DNA of 64,000 nt from Tropicibacter sp. R16_0 (lineage in GTDB: Bacteria > Pseudomonadota > Alphaproteobacteria > Rhodobacterales > Rhodobacteraceae): NCBI RefSeq assembly GCF_017743935.1, contig NZ_JAGHRE010000003.1, forward strand, positions 124,001-188,000, written 5' to 3'. The stretch's first letter is position 1. The number at the start of each line of letters is the position of its first letter. Both the position numbers and the translations under genes were made by a program. Under the pieces are notes generated by a model, which worked only from the letters and a program-made list of their open reading frames with translations, had not been told where the DNA came from and searched no databases. Below are positions 8,897 to 16,824 of the stretch, piece by piece.

Positions 8897-9298
8897 TCAT
8901 GTGGCGCTGAAGACGGCATAGGCCATCAGCAAGGTACAGATCCATCCGCCCGTAAACAGGATTGGACGCAGCGGCATCTTGGCGTAGCCGCTGATCATGC
9001 CGACGGCATGTGCAACGCGAATCCAGAAAAAGGCGATGGCGGCCCAATATGTCAGGCTGCTGTAGCCGCCAATCCGGTCGATGATCAAAACCAGGATTGC
9101 AAATGGAATGGCTTGTTCCAGCAAGTTCAGATGCGCGCGATGCGCCCGTTGAACCCAAGGCCGCAGGCGCTTGATGTCCGCGGGGCTGTCAAAGGCGTCC
9201 TCTTCGGACGGATCGGAACTGATGCCGACGACATAGGGAATCCACATCGAGGCGGCGAGGATCATCAGACAGGTGAGAATGCCAAGTTCGGTGGTCAT
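8897..9298 (-). CDS. MAPEG family membrane protein
   Basis: A 133-residue protein with four hydrophobic helices. The family signature RAHLNLLEQAIPFAILVLI sits at about residues 54-72, preceded by a charged cytoplasmic loop. The family includes microsomal glutathione transferases and bacterial relatives of unknown substrate. It lies 12 nt behind the ArsR-SRPBCC regulator gene on the same strand and is probably co-transcribed with it, so its expression may respond to that regulator's inducer. The exact activity cannot be called. Confidence 0.85.
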   Translation of the reverse strand: MTTELGILTCLMILAASMWIPYVVGISSDPSEEDAFDSPADIKRLRPWVQRAHRAHLNLLEQAIPFAILVLIIDRIGGYSSLTYWAAIAFFWIRVAHAVGMISGYAKMPLRPILFTGGWICTLLMAYAVFSAT

Positions 9299-9310
9299 GA
9301 CGTGCCCTCC

Positions 9311-10066
9311 TTACGCAAAGCCAAAGCGTTTGGTGTCGGATGGCCCAACCTCGAGGAAGGATTTGAGCGCTGATGCCAGTCGTGCCCATCCTTCGCCGAC
9401 CCCTTCGTGACCGGCGGGAACATCATAGTGTTCGATCGTCAGTTTCATCGCGCTGCCCGAAGGTTCCAGCAGATAAACGCACCGCGAGGTCGGAGCATCC
9501 GGACCAAAGAAATGCGGGGTAAAGGTCATTTCGATCCGATCCTTGGGCGAGATGTCGAGCACATCCAGTTCCAGCATCGGATTGCCGTCCGGCAGAATGT
9601 ACTTTTGTCCGTCGCCCGGGGCCAGGTCGCCGTCAACTTTCTGACAGGCAAAGTGATACTGCGCTGCAAGCTCTCCCTTGGTAAGCGCGTCCCACAACTG
9701 GTCATGGGTTGTTTCGATAAAGGTCTGCATCATGAAATCGGGTTTTGCCATTGGGCGGTGTCCTTCCAGTTTCGCTTTCAAGTCGATCACTGCTCGTGCT
9801 GCCGATTTGACGATCAAAGGTTCGATCCACCGGTCTATGGCTTCCTGCAGGGGCACGGCGTTCAGGTAATGATGTTTGAACCGTCCCTGCTTGCGGGTCA
9901 CGATCAGCCCGGCCTCTTCCAACACGCCCAGATGCTTCATGACCCCGAAACGGGTCATGTCCAGATCGTCCTGCAGTTGTTGCAGGCTTTGTCCGTCCTG
10001 GGCGCGCAACCGATCCAGCAATTCGCGCCGGGTCGGATCAGCAAGAGCCTTGAAGATCATGTCCAT
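9311..10066 (-). CDS. ArsR-type HTH fused to SRPBCC (AHSA1-like) ligand domain
   Basis: A 251-residue fusion. Residues 1-90 are an ArsR winged helix starting IFKALADPTRRELLDRLR, with recognition helix TRFGVMKHLGVLEEAGLI and a wing. Residues about 105-245 are an AHSA1/SRPBCC helix-grip domain (DQLWDALTKGE, LDISPKDRIEMTF, GEGWARLASALKSFLE) that binds hydrophobic ligands in relatives. No metal-binding ArsR cysteine motif is seen, so the SRPBCC pocket is the likely sensor. A symmetric operator starts 9 nt upstream of the ATG, so autorepression and control of the divergent hydrolase operon are inferred. Confidence 0.85.
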   Translation of the reverse strand: MDMIFKALADPTRRELLDRLRAQDGQSLQQLQDDLDMTRFGVMKHLGVLEEAGLIVTRKQGRFKHHYLNAVPLQEAIDRWIEPLIVKSAARAVIDLKAKLEGHRPMAKPDFMMQTFIETTHDQLWDALTKGELAAQYHFACQKVDGDLAPGDGQKYILPDGNPMLELDVLDISPKDRIEMTFTPHFFGPDAPTSRCVYLLEPSGSAMKLTIEHYDVPAGHEGVGEGWARLASALKSFLEVGPSDTKRFGFA

Positions 10067-10074
10067 GGAATCAG

Positions 10075-10118
10075 TTATACGTGATCAATTAGTCACGTGA
10101 CAAGATGGTCACGTATAA
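10075..10118. promoter_or_regulatory. Symmetric operator in the divergent ArsR/hydrolase promoter region
   Basis: TTATACGTGA (10075-10084) is the exact reverse complement of TCACGTATAA (10109-10118). The palindrome TCACGTGA (10093-10100) sits exactly at their shared centre (10096.5). The CGTGA/TCACG half-site thus occurs four times in 44 bp. It lies between the ArsR-SRPBCC start and the divergent hydrolase operon, so it is the best candidate binding site for that regulator. Confidence 0.75.
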
Positions 10119-10178
10119 AAGCTGATTGCAGCCGCCGCTTGGGCTTTGCATGATCGGGCAAAAGATTGGGAGGCCGAC

Positions 10179-10931
10179 GTGCCAGCAACAGATTTTCTGA
10201 AGACAGCGCAAGGCCGGTCGTTGGCCTATCACAAATCCGATGGGCAGGGGCCGACCGTGGTGTTTCTGGGCGGGCTGAAATCCGACATGGAGGGCACCAA
10301 GGCAGTGCATCTCGAGGCTTGGTGCCGCGCACGCGGGCAGGCGTTTCTGCGGTTCGACTATTCCGGGCACGGCGAAAGTTCGGGCGTGTTTGATGAGGGC
10401 TGCATCGGAGATTGGCACGAAGACACTTTGGCTGCGATTGACGCGCTGACCGATGGTCCGCTGATTGTCGTCGGCTCGTCCATGGGCGGCTGGCAGGCAC
10501 TGCTGCTGGCCCGCGAAAGGGCCGAGCGGATTGCCGGGATGGTGACCATCGCTGCGGCACCCGATTTCACCGAGGACGGGTGGTGGGCCGGATTTGATGA
10601 TGCACAGCGCCGGATGCTCGAGGCCGAGGGGCAGGTGGCTTTGCCGTCGGATTACATGGAGCCCTACATCGTGACCAAGCGTATGATCGAGGATGGGCGC
10701 AACCGGCTGGTGCTGCGCGCGCCCCTGCCGCTGCCGTTCCCGGTCCGCTGCTTGCAAGGGACGGCGGATACGGCGGTGACGACCGAAACCGCCGTGAAGC
10801 TCTTGGAACACGCCACCTGCGACGACATGCGGCTGCTGCTGGTCAAGGACGCGGACCATCGGTTCTCGGACGGGCCGTGCCTGGGCCTGATCGAACAGGC
10901 CGTTCTGGACGTCACGGATGCCGCAGCATGA
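10179..10931 (+). CDS. Alpha/beta hydrolase (serine esterase/thioesterase type)
   Basis: A 250-residue cytoplasmic protein. The GTG at 10179 was chosen because GGGAGG lies 5 nt upstream and the product then begins at the first beta strand (PATDFLKTAQGRSLAY). An upstream TTG at 10146 lacks such a site. The nucleophile elbow is GSSMGG, the acid is probably Asp in LQGTADTAV, and the histidine is in DADHRFSD. Strand order and the HGESSG oxyanion-region motif match small acyl-hydrolases such as the ABHD10/BAAT-like group. It is the first gene of a five-gene overlapping operon divergent from the ArsR-SRPBCC regulator. Confidence 0.82.
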   Translation: MPATDFLKTAQGRSLAYHKSDGQGPTVVFLGGLKSDMEGTKAVHLEAWCRARGQAFLRFDYSGHGESSGVFDEGCIGDWHEDTLAAIDALTDGPLIVVGSSMGGWQALLLARERAERIAGMVTIAAAPDFTEDGWWAGFDDAQRRMLEAEGQVALPSDYMEPYIVTKRMIEDGRNRLVLRAPLPLPFPVRCLQGTADTAVTTETAVKLLEHATCDDMRLLLVKDADHRFSDGPCLGLIEQAVLDVTDAAA

Positions 10932-11920
10932 GGACGTTTGGAAAACTCCTTGGTCGTCTGCTGCTGATCCTGGTGGTTCTGGGTGCAGGCTTGTGGATGT
11001 TTGGCCCGCGCGAAGAGGTGAACCTGAACCCCACCTTTGAGCCGCGCAAATTCGGCGAGGGCGTACAGGTCTATTTCGAAAGCGTCGAGTCCCGGTTCGA
11101 TGACATCGTGCCTGGCACGCAAAAGCGGGTGATCTGGCAGGATGGGGCCAAAGAACAGCGCACGCCTTATTCGGTACTCTACATTCACGGCTTTTCCGCC
11201 TCGTCCGAGGAAATCCGCCCGGTGCCAGACAGGATTGCCGACGCCCTGGGGGCCAATCTGGTTTACACTCGCCTGCAGGGGCATGGGCGCGGCAGCGACG
11301 CCATGGCCGAAGGGACCGCCTCGGGCTGGATGCAGGACGCGGCCGAAGGGCTGGCAGCAGCGCGCGCAGTCGGGGACAAGGTGGTGGTCATAAGCACCTC
11401 AACCGGCGGAACACTGGCGGCAGCGGCTGCTGTGAACCCGGAGATGGCACAGGACGTGGCGGCGATGGTCTTTGTCTCGCCGAACTTTGGCGTCAATGCG
11501 CCTGCGGCCTGGATCCCGGGCTTGCCCGCCGCGCGCATCTGGTTCCCGCCCCTGATGGGCGGAAATCGTGAAACTGCCAGCGGCAACCCGGACAAGGACA
11601 CCTATTGGAGCGTCGACTACTCCTGGGAGGCGATCGTCCCGTTGACGGCGCTGGTCCAGGCGGTTGTGGCCCAGGATTTTGGCATGACATCAATCCCGGC
11701 CTTGTTCCGCTTCTCGGACGATGACCGGGTCGTGCGCGCGGACATCACCCGTCAGATCGCTGCGGGGTGGGGTGGCCCGGTCGAGGTTCAGCCGGTGACC
11801 ATGGGGCCGGGCGACGATCCGTCCTCGCATGTGATCACGGGGGACATCATGTCTCCGGGGCAGACCGAGGGCACTGTGCAGGACGTTCTGGCCTGGCTCA
11901 AATCGCAAGGGGTCGAGTGA
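10928..11920 (+). CDS. Membrane-anchored alpha/beta hydrolase
   Basis: A 330-residue protein whose ATG overlaps the previous stop (ATGA). Residues 7-25 form one hydrophobic helix with flanking arginines, so it is probably anchored with the catalytic domain in the periplasm. The core shows LYIHGFSAS (oxyanion region), a nucleophile elbow written ISTSTGGT (Ser in S-T-S-T-G), FSDDDRVV for the acid and SSHVITGD for the histidine. This resembles lysophospholipase/carboxylesterase relatives. The elbow is STSTGG rather than GxSxG. Substrate unknown. Confidence 0.8.
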   Translation: MRTFGKLLGRLLLILVVLGAGLWMFGPREEVNLNPTFEPRKFGEGVQVYFESVESRFDDIVPGTQKRVIWQDGAKEQRTPYSVLYIHGFSASSEEIRPVPDRIADALGANLVYTRLQGHGRGSDAMAEGTASGWMQDAAEGLAAARAVGDKVVVISTSTGGTLAAAAAVNPEMAQDVAAMVFVSPNFGVNAPAAWIPGLPAARIWFPPLMGGNRETASGNPDKDTYWSVDYSWEAIVPLTALVQAVVAQDFGMTSIPALFRFSDDDRVVRADITRQIAAGWGGPVEVQPVTMGPGDDPSSHVITGDIMSPGQTEGTVQDVLAWLKSQGVE

Positions 11921-12345
11921 TGGAACAGCGGGTCAGCCTGATCACTCTTGGCGTGCGCAACCCTGCGCGGGCCGCGACGTTCTATGAAGAGATGGGGTGG
12001 CAGCGGGTCGACAGCCCCGATGGTGTCATCGCCTTTGACCTGATCGGCCAGGTGTTGGGCTTGTACCCGCTCGAAGCTTTGGCGGACGAAATTGGGTTGG
12101 ACGCCGACGCCTTGGGGCAGGGGGGCATCACGCTCAGCTACAACTGCCGGACCAAAGGTGAGGTGGCCGAGGTTCTGACCGCCGCCCAAAGTGCAGGCGC
12201 CGAGGTCCTCAAACCCGCGCAAGACGTGTTCTGGGGCGGGCACCACGGGTATTTCCGTGTACCCGACGGCACCATCTGGGAGGTTGCACATAACCCGTTC
12301 TCGCCCCTACGCGAAGACGGCGCGTTTTGTTGGAACGGGTATTAG
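11920..12345 (+). CDS. VOC (glyoxalase/bleomycin-resistance fold) protein
   Basis: A 141-residue protein. Its ATG overlaps the previous stop by one base (TGATG). It opens VSLITLGVRNPARAATFYEEMGW, the classical first beta-alpha unit of the vicinal-oxygen-chelate fold, and ends with DPDGTIWEV-like sequence (VPDGTIWEVAHNPF) supplying the final metal-ligand Glu. Members bind a divalent metal or sequester small molecules. Nothing here points to a specific substrate. Third gene of the operon. Confidence 0.85.
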   Translation: MEQRVSLITLGVRNPARAATFYEEMGWQRVDSPDGVIAFDLIGQVLGLYPLEALADEIGLDADALGQGGITLSYNCRTKGEVAEVLTAAQSAGAEVLKPAQDVFWGGHHGYFRVPDGTIWEVAHNPFSPLREDGAFCWNGY

Positions 12346-12347
12346 GC

Positions 12348-13241
12348 ATGGATTGGGTTGAGCCTGTTTGCCAATATGTCATGCAGCGACTGCCCAAAGA
12401 CGAGCGCGGGTTTAATGATCACGCGATGACCGCTTGGCAATTTGGCTGCATGTTGCTTGATGCTTGTGGCTATGCCGAGGAGCGGCCATGGGGCGCAGCA
12501 TTGGTGACACCACCGAAGGTGCCTGACCGCTTGCCGATACTGGCGGACGTTTCCACGGTTGTCCTGACAATCGCAGGTCAAGTCAATGAACTGAGCTGGA
12601 GACAGGCAGACGGCATGCCAATGCCTCGGCGCCAAATCCGCGCAGCGGGCACCACGTGGACGGTGGTTCACTCCACCTCCCGCAACGTTCCGCTTCCCAC
12701 GGTCGATGCTGGGCGTGGTTTTGGTCCCGCCTGGTTCAGCGACGAGGTACAAGACCTTCTTGAGCTTTTGGGACTGGTTCAAGCCGGAGCGTGGACTGCC
12801 CAAGCACACCCTGTTTTGCTACGAGAACAACCCGCTGCATGGGAGATGCATGTCCCCGAAACCGACGTGTTTCGGAGCGCATTGGGCGCATGCGTTGCGA
12901 CAATGCCGGAGGATGTGAAAGAAGCTATCGTGGCGGTTTCGCACCCCGCGCCACAGGATTGGGTTAAAGACAGGATCGAAATCCATCTTGCACGGCATGA
13001 AACTCGGGCGGTTGAAGCCCGCACTCATGGCGTTGACCTCCAAGCACCTGACATAGACCATATGCGCCGTAAACTTCGCACTGGTTGGCCCAGTTTGCAG
13101 ACCAATGAAGTCGAAAGCCTGTTCTACGCGCGTTGGCGATGTTCGCTTGGCTGGGATCCAAAGACGTCGAAATTGTTGCCGCTGTTTCACGACCGGCTTG
13201 CCAAACAGATGGTCAAAGCGGTGATTGAGGAGATAACCTGA
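12348..13241 (+). CDS. Protein of unknown function
   Basis: A 297-residue protein. I chose the ATG at 12348, 2 nt after the preceding stop, over a longer reading from a TTG at 12327 that overlaps the VOC gene. The C-terminus overlaps the next start as ATGA, so translation coupling supports it being real. It has no signal peptide or membrane helix and is rich in Trp, His and charged residues. I recognise no domain. Codon choice looks slightly less GC-extreme than its neighbours, which could mean later acquisition, but this is only an impression. Confidence 0.7.
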   Translation: MDWVEPVCQYVMQRLPKDERGFNDHAMTAWQFGCMLLDACGYAEERPWGAALVTPPKVPDRLPILADVSTVVLTIAGQVNELSWRQADGMPMPRRQIRAAGTTWTVVHSTSRNVPLPTVDAGRGFGPAWFSDEVQDLLELLGLVQAGAWTAQAHPVLLREQPAAWEMHVPETDVFRSALGACVATMPEDVKEAIVAVSHPAPQDWVKDRIEIHLARHETRAVEARTHGVDLQAPDIDHMRRKLRTGWPSLQTNEVESLFYARWRCSLGWDPKTSKLLPLFHDRLAKQMVKAVIEEIT

Positions 13242-13873
13242 TGCGAAAACCCGGCAGCATGTGGAGCCTTGAGACGCTGGGGCGCGTGCGGTTGTCGCGG
13301 CATTTCTTCATGCGGGATTTTCTGTATTCCGAGATTGGGAATTTTCACGCGATGCAAAACATCCCGGAAGACCCCGACCTCGCGATCGAGACAGGGCGGG
13401 CGTTCTGTCAGACTTTGTTGGACCCGCTCGAGGAGACCTTTGGTCGGGTTGCGGTGCGGTCGGGCTATCGCTCGCCCACGCTCAACCAGTTTGGCAACGA
13501 CAACAAGCTCAACTGCGCGCGCAACACGCATCCATTGGAGTGCCATATCTGGGATCGGGGTCTGGGCGACGACAGGATCGCAGGTGCCTCGGTCGTCATC
13601 CCCTGGTTTGCCGATCAGTACGATCAGGGTCGGGATTGGCGCGATCTGGCGTGGTGGATGCATGACCATCTGGAGTATTCCGAGATCTGGTTCTTTCCAA
13701 AGCTATGCGCCTTCAACCTCGTGTGGCGACCCAAGCCGTTGCGTCGGATCGACAGCTATATCGCGCCGCGCGGTCGGTTGCTGATCGCGGGAACCGAACC
13801 AGAGGAGCCATTGGAAAAACGGAAGGCGCGCTATGCGGATTTCCCGCCGTTTCGCGGTATTCATTATCCGTGA
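13241..13873 (+). CDS. Peptidase M15-like protein
   Basis: A 210-residue protein. The segment LSRHFFMRDFLYSEIGNFH, then FGRVAVRSGYRSPTLNQFGN, resembles the metallo D-Ala-D-Ala carboxypeptidase (M15/VanY-hedgehog) fold, in which an SxYRSP-type loop precedes zinc ligands. His in THPLECHIWD and HDHLEYSEIWFFP are candidate ligands. No signal peptide is visible, so the usual periplasmic role is doubtful. It ends the five-gene operon, and no clear terminator follows (13874-13983). Confidence 0.65.
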   Translation: MRKPGSMWSLETLGRVRLSRHFFMRDFLYSEIGNFHAMQNIPEDPDLAIETGRAFCQTLLDPLEETFGRVAVRSGYRSPTLNQFGNDNKLNCARNTHPLECHIWDRGLGDDRIAGASVVIPWFADQYDQGRDWRDLAWWMHDHLEYSEIWFFPKLCAFNLVWRPKPLRRIDSYIAPRGRLLIAGTEPEEPLEKRKARYADFPPFRGIHYP

Positions 13874-13983
13874 TGTCACCCTTGCCCGAAAGGTAAAGGT
13901 TCGGCATTCTGCCGCCAAATCAAATGCATGAGGGCGTGCAGTGAGCCAGTCGTTAAAGTGGGTTTTGGGCAAAGGGGAAAGCC

Positions 13984-14685
13984 GTGGTTGAACCTTTGGT
14001 CCTGTTGCCGGGCATGATGTGCGATGCCCGGCTGTATGCGCATCAGCTGCTGAAACTGGGCCGCGACCGTGCGGTCATGGTGGCGCCCATCCACATCGGC
14101 GAAAGGATCGAAGAGATCGCATCGGGTCTGCTGGATCAGTTGCCGCAGCGGTTTGCTCTGGCCGGGCTGAGTATGGGCGGCATCGTTGCGATGGAGATCT
14201 TTCGTCGCGCCCCAGAACGTGTCACGCGGCTGTGTTTGATGGACACGGATGTGCAGGCGGACACGCCCCAGGTTGCGGCCGCGCGGGAGCCGATGATTGT
14301 CGGGGCCAAGGCTGGGCGGTTGGATGAGGTGATGCGCCAAGCGATGCGGCCTGAGTTTCTGGCCCCCAACCCCAACCGCATGCAGATCCTGGGCCAGGTC
14401 TATGCCATGGCACGGGACATGGGCAGCGACGTGTTCGTGCGCCAGTCGCGCGCGTTGCAGCGGCGGCCGGACCAGCAGGGCACGCTGCGCAAGATCAAGG
14501 TACCAACTCTGGTGCTGTGCGGTGCGCATGACGGGCTGACCCCGGTCAAGCGGCACACCTTCATGGCCGAACTGATCCCGGGCGCCGAGCTGCAAGTTCT
14601 GGACAACGCAGGGCATTTGCCAACGCTGGAAGCCCCGGATGCGGTCACGCGAGCCCTGGTCGACTGGCTGGAGCGATCCGCGTAA
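13984..14685 (+). CDS. Alpha/beta hydrolase
   Basis: A 233-residue protein starting with GTG at 13984, preceded by AAGGGGAAA. It begins VEPLVLLPGMMCDARLY (oxyanion-region strand), has nucleophile elbow GLSMGG, acid Asp in LCGAHDGLTP and histidine in DNAGHLPTLEAPDAV. This is the complete triad of small soluble esterases and lactonases of the alpha/beta hydrolase superfamily. It stands as a separate unit after a 110-nt gap. Substrate cannot be called. Confidence 0.85.
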   Translation: MVEPLVLLPGMMCDARLYAHQLLKLGRDRAVMVAPIHIGERIEEIASGLLDQLPQRFALAGLSMGGIVAMEIFRRAPERVTRLCLMDTDVQADTPQVAAAREPMIVGAKAGRLDEVMRQAMRPEFLAPNPNRMQILGQVYAMARDMGSDVFVRQSRALQRRPDQQGTLRKIKVPTLVLCGAHDGLTPVKRHTFMAELIPGAELQVLDNAGHLPTLEAPDAVTRALVDWLERSA

Positions 14686-14692
14686 GGACCAA

Positions 14693-14830
14693 GCGCTCCC
14701 GCCCGTCGTCAGTGTTTCTGGCGAAACATCTCCTCCCGTTGGGCCAGGCTCATGTGGGCTTTGCCCGCATGAGCCTGGCCCGCGCCTTGCAACTGGGCCG
14801 TCCGCAGGACGCAAGGCCGACAGGCCGCGC
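14693..14830 (+). repeat. Dispersed intergenic repeat, copy 1 (hairpin version A)
   Basis: Begins with the shared core CTCCCGCCCGTCGTC (14696-14710). A small hairpin GTTTC-TGGC-GAAAC (14714-14727) and the shared CTCCTCCCGTTGGG follow. A large hairpin is next, with 14-bp arms at 14741-14754 and 14768-14781 extended inward by GGGC/GCCC. The end is CCGTCCGCAGGACGC (about 14798-14812), shared with copy 4. It lies between two convergent gene ends. Confidence 0.85.
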
Positions 14831-14841
14831 AGGAAATGAGG

Positions 14842-15423
14842 TTAGCGATAGAGCTGGGCGCGTTCTGATTTGTCGATGACCCGCGGTTCCACAACCGGCT
14901 CATTCGTGTGCGCATCAAAGAACGGGGTGTGCTTCCAGCGCCCTGACAGGCGCGCGACAACCATCCGCTTGATCAACGGCCACGCCGCTCGATAGGCGGT
15001 TTCGTGTTTCCGGCTGCCGTCCGGGGCAGGGACAAACCCTTTGGACACAACCGGCCCCAAACGGTCCGGATCGTCAAAGCGGTTGACGCTCATCCCGGCA
15101 AAGGGCGTCTTGGCGGATTTCATCGTCGTGCAGAGCGGCGTGTCACAACATTTGGCGTACCAGCGAAACATGCCGTTGGGGCTGAGCCGGATCGCGGCCA
15201 GATGTTCGGCCCCTTGGTCGATGACCACCGTATCGGGGCTCAGCTGAAAGATGTCGACCGGGCCAGGGGCGGGGTCTGGTTGCTGAAAATACAACTCACC
15301 CGCCCGGCAGTCAGGGCAGTAGCAGACAACATGGCTGCCAGAGCGAACACCCTCGGCCGTGACATGCCCTTTGAGCGCACCACAGCCACAGGAAAAGCCC
15401 AAGGGATCCGTCCCCCGGGCCAT
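14842..15423 (-). CDS. DUF6151 protein (GFA-like zinc-binding fold)
   Basis: A 193-residue protein with FSCGCGALKG near the N-terminus and CYCPDC at about residues 33-38, the cysteine arrangement of glutathione-dependent formaldehyde-activating (GFA)-like zinc proteins. A further Cys pair lies at KCCDTPLC. These fit structural zinc sites. No catalytic role has been established for this subgroup. The gene is 2 nt downstream of phaZ on the same strand, so it is probably the distal gene of a phaZ transcript. Confidence 0.75.
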   Translation of the reverse strand: MARGTDPLGFSCGCGALKGHVTAEGVRSGSHVVCYCPDCRAGELYFQQPDPAPGPVDIFQLSPDTVVIDQGAEHLAAIRLSPNGMFRWYAKCCDTPLCTTMKSAKTPFAGMSVNRFDDPDRLGPVVSKGFVPAPDGSRKHETAYRAAWPLIKRMVVARLSGRWKHTPFFDAHTNEPVVEPRVIDKSERAQLYR

Positions 15424-15425
15424 GA

Positions 15426-16712
15426 TCAGGCTGCCGAATTCTTGTTGGCGGGTTTTTGCGCCGGTTTGCGCGCAGGGCTGCGTTTCGCATTGGCGTTCAT
15501 GAAGTCGATGACCAGCGGGCGAATGTTGTCGCGCCAGCTGCGGCCTGCGAAAATGCCATAGTGGCCTGCGCCTGGCTCGACATGGCTTGCCTTTTTGCTA
15601 TCCGGCAGGCCGGTGCACAGGTCCAATGCTGCAATGCACTGACCGGGCGCCGAAATGTCGTCGTTTGCCCCTTCGACGGTCTTAACTGCGACCTTGGTGA
15701 TCTTGCTCATGTCGACCTTGTGGCCGTTCACAACAAATTCGTTCTTGGCGATTTCGCGGTTCTTGAAGATCCGCTCGACGGTCGACAGGTAGAATTCTGC
15801 AGGCATGTCCATGACAGCAAGATACTCGTCATAGAACCGGTTGTGCGCATCGTGATCCGACGCTTCACCGCGCATCACGCGCTGGATCTGGTCCGAGAAC
15901 GCTTTGGAATGGCGCTCGGCATTCATCGACATGAACGAGGTCAGCTGCAACAGGCCGGGATAGACCATGCGACCAACACCCTTGTATTTGAAACCAACGC
16001 GCTGGATCATCGTCTCTTCGAGCTGGCCCATGGTCACGCGACGGCCGAAATCGGTCACTTCGGTGGGGGTTGCATCCGGATCGACCGGGCCGCCGATCAG
16101 GGTCAGGGACAGGGGCTGTGCATCGGGGTCCTGTTCGGCCAGAAACGCGGTTGCCGCCAGTGTCAGCGGCGCGGGCTGGCAAACGGCGATCACATGGGTG
16201 TCGGGACCCATTTCCCGCATGAAATCAACCAGGTACTGGGTGTAATCTTCGACGTCGAACTTGCCGGCCGAAACCGGGATATCGCGCGCATTGTGCCAGT
16301 CGGTGACATAGACTTCGCAGTTGACGATCAGGCTCTTGACCGTCGACCGCAGCAGGGTGGCATAGTGCCCGGACATCGGGGCCACCAGCAAAACCTTGCG
16401 GGGCTGTTCTTCGCGTCCGTTCACCTTGAAGTGCACCAGATCGCCAAAGGGGCGTTCGACCACGGATGCGATGTCGACCAGGTGGTCCTTGCCGTCTTCG
16501 CAGGTGAAGGTGCGAATGCCCCAATCGGGCTTGACGACCATGCGCTGATAGGTGCGTTCGGTGACTTCACCCCATGCGGCCATCCAGCTTAACGCAGGGT
16601 TTGGCATCATGGAAAAGACCGGGTACGATGCCAGAGAATTTGCCGATGCGCCAAGCCATTGGTTGGTGTTGCGCATGGTTTCCATGAAGTCGTAGGTCAT
16701 CATATAGCGCAT
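15426..16712 (-). CDS. phaZ: Intracellular polyhydroxyalkanoate depolymerase
   Basis: A 428-residue enzyme that hydrolyses stored PHB in granules. The ATG at 16712 has TAGGAG upstream. It follows the intracellular PhaZ pattern, with a cysteine nucleophile (Cys178 in AVCQPAPL) instead of serine, as in Ralstonia PhaZ1. The region EPGAGHYGIFAGRSW near the C-terminus supplies the histidine. It has no signal peptide. A Lys/Pro/Ala-rich tail follows the catalytic domain. It is divergent from phaC across a 112-nt region holding a candidate PhaR site, so synthesis and degradation share a control region. Confidence 0.93.
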   Translation of the reverse strand: MRYMMTYDFMETMRNTNQWLGASANSLASYPVFSMMPNPALSWMAAWGEVTERTYQRMVVKPDWGIRTFTCEDGKDHLVDIASVVERPFGDLVHFKVNGREEQPRKVLLVAPMSGHYATLLRSTVKSLIVNCEVYVTDWHNARDIPVSAGKFDVEDYTQYLVDFMREMGPDTHVIAVCQPAPLTLAATAFLAEQDPDAQPLSLTLIGGPVDPDATPTEVTDFGRRVTMGQLEETMIQRVGFKYKGVGRMVYPGLLQLTSFMSMNAERHSKAFSDQIQRVMRGEASDHDAHNRFYDEYLAVMDMPAEFYLSTVERIFKNREIAKNEFVVNGHKVDMSKITKVAVKTVEGANDDISAPGQCIAALDLCTGLPDSKKASHVEPGAGHYGIFAGRSWRDNIRPLVIDFMNANAKRSPARKPAQKPANKNSAA

Positions 16713-16789
16713 AAAAGGGTCTCCTAATTGATAGCACCGAACAGTTCGGACCATTCGTCGCTTTGTCCCCGCAAACCCACGACGTTATT

Positions 16790-16800
16790 CTGCATAGCAG
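16790..16800. promoter_or_regulatory. Candidate PhaR operator upstream of phaC
   Basis: CTGC-ATA-GCAG is a perfect match to the CTGC-N3-GCAG motif described for PhaR of Rhodobacter and Paracoccus relatives. It lies 24 nt upstream of the phaC ATG and 78 nt upstream of phaZ, in the divergent promoter region. Confidence 0.7.
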
Positions 16801-16824
16801 CGAGATTAAGAGGGTTTCCTTAAA

